64,000 bases of DNA from Cyathus striatus (taxonomy: Eukaryota > Basidiomycota > Agaricomycetes > Agaricales > Nidulariaceae). Shown here piece by piece: positions 58,844 through 64,000 of the stretch; position 1 is the stretch's first letter, and the number at the start of each line of letters is the position of its first letter. Under the pieces are notes generated by a model that worked only from the letters and a program-made list of their open reading frames with translations, did not search any database and was not told where the DNA came from. The position numbers were made by a program, and so were the translations under genes. The stretch is taken from positions 3,720,001-3,784,000 of the forward strand of contig JAOVFP010000013.1 in assembly GCA_025738555.1 (NCBI GenBank), given 5' to 3'.

Positions 58844-60306
58844 TTATCGGGGGCCCGAGTAATAATCATCTTCCCAATACATCCGCTGTCTATAAAGTTC
58901 AGTGTGTGGCGGACCCGACGCAATCAAGCGATAAGGTCCCATGTAATGCTGCTTAGGCCCAACCGTAACTTCAACGTTCCCAATCTTCTGCGGCAAGATC
59001 CTAGCAATTTCTTCGATGCTCTTAGTATCTGTATTAATACGGTCGTTCATTGCTTTGTAATAGGATTTATGGCCACGGTACCGCCTGATTGTAGCAAGGT
59101 TACTGGGATCAAGACATGATTCAACTTGAATCGATATGCGGCTGAGTTTGATAAACCTCGGGTCATCCAGTAATTCCACTAATGGCTTCCAGTGTTTTTT
59201 AATACGTTCGTCGCGTATGGCTTGACAGTGGTATACGAGCTGGAGTTCTTGGAGATTGGGTGGTAAGCTCGCCTTGGAAAGAAATTCCTCAAGATGTATG
59301 GGGTCCCATCCGTACACACAGTCCCTCCCCACATCCAGCCTGAGAGTGCGAAGGAACAGGCAGTTATGCCAATCCAGAAGATAATCTATACGTTTCATTC
59401 AGTACTTTACTGATAAATATTAAGAATAGACGTACCAGGGCTGATAAACCCTAGTTGCAAGTATTCAATAGCAGCACTTCCAGCACTCAAGATACTCTGC
59501 CATTCTGGGGTGCCAAGATTCGGTGAATGGTCCACAAATCTCAAAATGCGAATGTTATGCAGGTCAATGTGGGAAAATTCGCAGTCGAGAGATTTTACAA
59601 AGATCTCTTTGGCAGATTTGTTCATGGATAGAGTCAGCCCTTCCAGGGCCTGGCGAACAGGAGGCGCAGGAATCTCAGGCTTCACCTTCTTCTTGCTGCG
59701 CGAGCTAGTTTTCTCTGGCTCTTCGAAGGAGGAGTAATTACGGCACTCTATGATCACTTTATCGAGCACAAGGCATTTCAGCGAGCGATTGGAAGGAAGA
59801 AGACGATGGACACATGCAGGCTTGTTGAAAAACCAGCTGCGAATAACAAGCGTGGATACGGTAGATAAATCCCGGACGATGTTTCCAATCGTGGATAAAA
59901 GTCCGGCGTCGAATAACGCGTAGTGATTGGAATCCATCCACGGTGCTGGACCATTTAGTACCAATGTTCGTATATTGGTGAAAGGTGAAAGGGTCCAAGG
60001 GAGGATTCGTAGTGCCTTCTTGCTGGCTAATAATTCCGCGCCGAGTGCAACAGTGGATATGTAGGGAGCAAGGTGTTGGGAATCCTTAAACATCCCGCGG
60101 AATTTTAAGTAGTCATCGTGGCCTGACAGTGACAACTGTTTGAAGAGGTGAATCCTGGTCCTCGAATACCAGGCGCGACAAACGAGCGAGAGGCATACTA
60201 GTGTGTGCGAATCTGAAGAGTGTAAGTCGATGATACTGTCGATGATCTCTCGGGGGAATACAGTTATCATCCTGAAGTGATGGTTATCGTTCAAGCTATG
60301 GTACAT
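58844..60306 (-). CDS. F-box-like protein of a second type
   Basis: The start MYHSLNDNHHFRMITVFPRE leads to VFPREIIDSIIDLHSSDSHT and LVCLSLVCRAWYSRTRIHLF, a good F-box. Leu-rich stretches then follow (IRTLVLNGPAPWMDSN, LKCLVLDKVIIECRN, LEGLTLSMNKSAKEIF, LFLRTLRLDVGRDCV, NLQELQLVYHCQAIR). A Lys-rich insert with SSRSKKKVKPEIPAPP lies in the middle. One intron near 59391-59438. The stop is preceded by YYSGPR. It differs from the 52093/60991 family in sequence, so it is a separate F-box gene. The adapter role is inferred from the F-box alone. Confidence 0.78.
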
Positions 60307-60990
60307 GGTAGGAATGCAGCCTGCACGTTGAAATAGGGCAAGCCCGTTTTTTCATATATGATTTGGAGAACAATGCAGAACGGGATTCGAGCTTAAAGTA
60401 GTAAGTCACGTGAAAACGGATCCACACTACAGTAACAGTTTCAAATTTGTAGTGTTGCTTTGGCAAATTCAATGAACCGAGAGTTGATCAACCAAGTACC
60501 GACAGAAAGCATGATACTATACTGTAGATGAACTACTGTCCGACTCGATCAAAATTCTCTGCAGGTTGTCCAGCACGTAGTTTTTTCGCGCGTTCAAACG
60601 AACTAGTACTACTCGCCGTGGAGTTCGGAGCGACGAATCCTCTATTATTGAAGCACTGCTTTCCAACGTTGTAGTAATGGTCGTCATCATAGTGTTACCC
60701 ATCTAGGCATCAATCTGATTCAGTCTTTACGACCCGTACGTTGCACGTTGCGGAACTTTGGCCCATTCAGAGTGCAGTTAGTTCGTCATGCTCCCATCTG
60801 CGTAGGGCCGAGCTTGCAAGGTAAAGCCTCTCTCATCCGAGATGCGGAAGTATGAATTTATGATAGCCTTGAGCAGAGATGGTTGTTTGCTTGAAGCAAA
60901 GTTTCACCCAGACAACTTTCCGGGTCACCTATGACTTATTACCATTTCGTCTTCAACCATTCGTATTGTACCAAAGGTCATACCAGTGAC
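60307..60990. other. Intergenic region, no supported gene
   Basis: A 61-codon minus-strand frame at 60517-60702 has an ATG but no known relatives or context. It must include the promoter of the gene at 58844. Confidence 0.4.
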
Positions 60991-62322
60991 TTATGCTTTG
61001 ATTCGAAGTCTCACTCGCAGTTTATCGGCCTGGTGCAACTCTCGCATAGCCATGGTGGTCAGCTCCATCTCAACTGTTCCCATGTTATTTGACACTTCAT
61101 CTAATTGTTGGTGCCCCAGCTCTGGATCGAAAACTTGCTCGAAAATGATTTCCAGCAGCTGAAGCGAATGATATATCGCCGTGTTTTCGCTAAGGACAGT
61201 GCCAAGAGTTCTCCAGTCGGTACTAGTAAACCGGGAGTACATGGAGCCTTTTTTGTCGAGGACAGGCGAGACGATTCGGATAGTTTGGAGAGTGGCATAG
61301 GGAGAAGACTGGGGCCGGAGGAGGGGGATGATGGTTTGAAGTGGATCTCGACTGGAGTTGTTCACGTCAAATTGTACCTCGAATGTCAAGCGTCTTAGCT
61401 TTGGAAAGAAGGAGAGATCGAAAGGAGTATAAACATTTTTCCATGAGTATACTACAATCGTCAGCTCCTCGATCTCCTGAGCAATTTGATTGACAAGATC
61501 CCAAACTGAGCTGACGGTTCGGGCCACGAATGTTTCTGTCGGATGTCCAAATCCTAACTTCAAGTGTTTTAACCCAGTAAAGTCCCAGACGAGGTTTGTT
61601 AAGAGCCTGATGACGGGACTCCCGCAGCTTGTTATAGATAGCGATTCGAGCCGCACTCGTGGAACGGGGGTTCGAGTACCAGGTGGCAACATGCTTCTCA
61701 CAAATACAGGCAAAGCTTCCCTCGAAACGCGGTCGAACGATAGGTGCTTGACATGCATGATTGTAAAAAGGTGCCAGGGTGAGATGGACAGCGCGTTCTC
61801 CACACTGAGCGCACGCAATGTCGAACGAGCGAAGACCTGCCTCAGCGCAGCGTTCATCTTTTCCCCCACATTCCAGGTCAGTGGAATGATGCTAAGACTA
61901 CGCACTCCCAGGAGTGTCTCGAGCACCCAGGGAAGTCGAGCTTCCATATCCTGCGCATCCTCGGGCTGGTGATTGTAATTGAAAAGGCATATCCTTATAT
62001 TCCGGATGTACGTGCATAGGATCGGGTTTCGAGTCAGCACGTCCGTCCAATCTTTATACTGGTACTGATACTCGTATTCTTCGAGCTCGAGCTCTGTTTC
62101 ATTGAGGCTGGAACATGGGAAGGAGACGAGGTGGGCCGCGTAGGTGCTTATAGAGTGGAATAGATGACGCTGGCAGAGACGGACAAAGATTTGCGCCGCG
62201 AGAGTACAAGATTTGAGGGCTTTAGTTGTACTCGGGCATTCGTCTGTGGCGATATGATCAATGATCAGTGGAAAGAGCTCTAGCGGGATTCTAGGGGTGC
62301 CGGTGAGTTCTTGAGGGGTCAT
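60991..62322 (-). CDS. F-box-like protein, expanded family (member 2, intronless)
   Basis: A single exon of 443 residues. The start is MTPQELTGTPRIPLELFPLI, then IDHIATDECPSTTKALKSCT and CQRHLFHSIS, matching the 52093 gene's F-box-like layout. Motifs RNPILCTYIRNIRICLFNYN, PEDAQDMEARLPWVLETLLG, LIPLTWNVGEKMNAALRQV-type segments and FTGLKHLKLGFGHPTE align one after another with member 1 (NPTLCNYVRHLQIYLF; PADAKRMEETLPQALKML; LICPGTWNVSRQ). It ends LHQADKLRVRLRIKA. Lack of introns and a nearby degraded copy fit a lineage-specific expansion. Confidence 0.78.
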   Translation of the reverse strand: MTPQELTGTPRIPLELFPLIIDHIATDECPSTTKALKSCTLAAQIFVRLCQRHLFHSISTYAAHLVSFPCSSLNETELELEEYEYQYQYKDWTDVLTRNPILCTYIRNIRICLFNYNHQPEDAQDMEARLPWVLETLLGVRSLSIIPLTWNVGEKMNAALRQVFARSTLRALSVENALSISPWHLFTIMHVKHLSFDRVSREALPVFVRSMLPPGTRTPVPRVRLESLSITSCGSPVIRLLTNLVWDFTGLKHLKLGFGHPTETFVARTVSSVWDLVNQIAQEIEELTIVVYSWKNVYTPFDLSFFPKLRRLTFEVQFDVNNSSRDPLQTIIPLLRPQSSPYATLQTIRIVSPVLDKKGSMYSRFTSTDWRTLGTVLSENTAIYHSLQLLEIIFEQVFDPELGHQQLDEVSNNMGTVEMELTTMAMRELHQADKLRVRLRIKA

Positions 62323-62538
62323 ATATCATATACTTATGGTGTAGTTGAAGAAGGCAAGTAGTAGAAAGAGTGTTGAGTCCGCAGGCGCTGTGAACACTGA
62401 AGATCATCGATTGACATCTCATGCACATGCATAGCTTTCCAATAGAGTGCAAATATTCAAATTTTACTAGTACATGATCGATCCTGCGATACCACTCGCT
62501 TTCATACGTTTACTGTAGGTTCTGGCAGACTCATCCCT

Positions 62539-63876
62539 TTACATAACTCTACATGATACACGAAGCTTCCCCGACTCCGCAAACTGAGACATGGTTCTGC
62601 AAGTCAGATCCGTTTGAAGCAACTCCAAATGTTTAAGCACTTCTCCATGCTCTTCCATCGCCCCGGGTAATATATTATGTTCAAATTCGATATCTATTAG
62701 TCGAAAGGAAGGGAACGTTTTTTCCATTCGAGCACTGAGAATAGCAGCAACAGTTTCCCAGTCTTGAAAGTCTGTGAACCAGCTGAATATGGAGCCATTC
62801 TTGTCGCACGTTGGCATAAAAATACAAATTGTTTCAAGGTTTATGAGGGGACTACGAGAGGACTGGAGGAGGGGAATAACGGTCGAGAGTGGGTTTAGCA
62901 TCGGCCCATCCAAGTCGAACTGGACATCAAAAGTTAGGAATCGTAGATTGGTAAAGATAGAAATATCGAATAGTTCATAAGCATTCGTTCCAGAGTATAT
63001 AACAATCGTCAGCTCCTCAACAGGCTCCGAAATCATCTGGGCAAGACTCCAAGCCTCGACGATAGCTGCATGGCGAACACTTTCTATCGAATGCCCGAGG
63101 CCTAATGTGAGGCGCTTTAAATTAGACATATCCCATTCCCAAACGAAATAGGTCAAGTCACTCCACATGGTATTCCCGCAACGGGGAGTGACTCCAGTCG
63201 CAAGCAGGGGACAGGGTCTGGTGAACCACCCCACCCATCCCTCATGTAGCCCTTCAATGCGATACGGTCAAATGATAGGTGTCTGGCGTGTTTCACTGAA
63301 TAAAGGTCTCAAGAGGTTAAGGACAATGAATTGCACAATGTATAAAGTGCTGGAGGAGCTAAAAACTTTAGCAGTGGGGATACAAGCACGAGCCTAAACC
63401 CCAGCCCAAACTGACAATCTCAAGAGTATGCACCTCTGAGAGAATCCCAAGTGCCCAACCCAGCTGTTTATCCGTATCCAATGTATCTTCGCCGATAGCT
63501 GAAGAAAAAATACCTGTCCTCAGTTGATCTTCAGCCTCCGAGCATACGTGCGTAGAATCAGGTTATGAGTGAGGGTATGCAGAGTGTTATCTTTATGCTG
63601 ATGGCCACTGTAGAGCACGGCATCGAAATCAAAAGTTTCAGCACCAGGCGAATCATGATTTGGGTATGAGTTTGAATCGCAAAGAGGAGTAGAAAGGGCC
63701 CTGCATGTACTAATAGAGTAGAAGAGATGGCGCTGGTACAGTGGAACGAAGATACGAGCGGCGAGACAGTAGGACTGGAGGGCCTTAATTCTGCTAGGAT
63801 AATCGTCTGTAGCAAGATAGTCGATAATGACCGCGAAAAGCTCCAGCGGGATTCTAGAGGTGAGCTCGGTGGCCAT
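62539..63876 (-). pseudogene. Degenerate F-box-like paralogue (member 3)
   Basis: The N-terminal part (from 63876: MATELTSRIPLELFAVIIDY, CLAARIFVPLYQRHLFYSIS, LTHNLILRTYARRLKIN) and the C-terminal part (62539-63234: SNLKRLTLGLGHSIES, EELTIVIYSGTNAYELFDIS, LRVSCRVM) are close to the gene at 60991. The middle (63235-63520) has lost its frame: GWALGILSEVHTLEIVSL and KHARHLSFDRIALKG are readable in different frames, with stops between them. I read it as a pseudogene, with a small chance of extra introns. Confidence 0.75.
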
Positions 63877-64000
63877 TTGATTAGGGTGAAAAGTAGATCG
63901 GTAAAGAAGTCTAGGATAGTATCAGTGGATGAAACGAGTATCGTGGGAGGGAAGATGCATCCCAAGACGTTTCTTGATGAGGATTTTGCAGTGTATTTAC
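63877..64000. other. Right window edge, upstream of the degenerate F-box-like gene
   Basis: No gene is visible in the last 124 bases. Confidence 0.4.

Noticed and set aside
60517..60702. 61-codon minus-strand frame starting MGNTMMTTITTTL
   Set aside because: Too short and unfamiliar; no conserved feature.

Overview
This window is nuclear DNA of a filamentous basidiomycete, most likely a mushroom-forming agaricomycete. The evidence is dense spliced genes with many 45-60 nt GT-AG introns, a hybrid histidine kinase of a type I know from basidiomycetes, paralogous F-box-like genes, tandem cytochrome P450s, and housekeeping proteins with fungal architecture (Rpb7, Cdc20, Snt2, Pol delta subunit 4). 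All exon models were built by eye from splice signals and protein conservation. Feature coordinates give start codon to stop codon including introns.

Layout. 1-22 kb is mostly minus strand: the first residues of a secreted protein, dolichyl-phosphate glucosyltransferase ALG5, a Yrb2/RanBP3-like Ran-binding protein, a large membrane hybrid histidine kinase, the chromatin protein SNT2 (plus strand), a Doa4/USP8-like deubiquitinase, an intron-containing tRNA-Ala(CGC) and an unnamed conserved membrane protein. 22-26 kb holds two tandem Ssu1/TDT-type transporters. 27-40 kb holds a Msd1/SSX2IP-like coiled-coil protein, a phenol-hydroxylase-like flavin monooxygenase, Pol delta subunit 4, a class-V aminotransferase, a Kre9/Knh1-like secreted protein, RPB7 and a UBL-WLM metalloprotease. 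40.4-46.8 kb is an AT-rich transposon island with nested insertions: an old foldback element invaded by a 1.4 kb hAT element and by a second 1.5 kb element, followed by two TA-flanked miniature elements. 46.8-51.8 kb is a P450 tandem pair plus a relic of a third copy. 52-64 kb alternates F-box-like paralogues (one degenerate) with CDC20 and a nitronate monooxygenase.

Most genes are unrelated housekeeping functions lying side by side. Functional grouping is visible only in the local duplications (TDT pair, P450 pair, F-box-like set). Five apparent single-base indels, all in G or C runs, break otherwise conserved genes between 3.9 and 17.8 kb; assembly homopolymer error is the simplest explanation. 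The most interesting structures are the dated nest of transposons with an in-window empty site, a short spliced hAT-derived gene that could encode only the dimerisation domain, and the six-membrane-segment hybrid kinase with an unresolved splice junction at its phospho-acceptor box.
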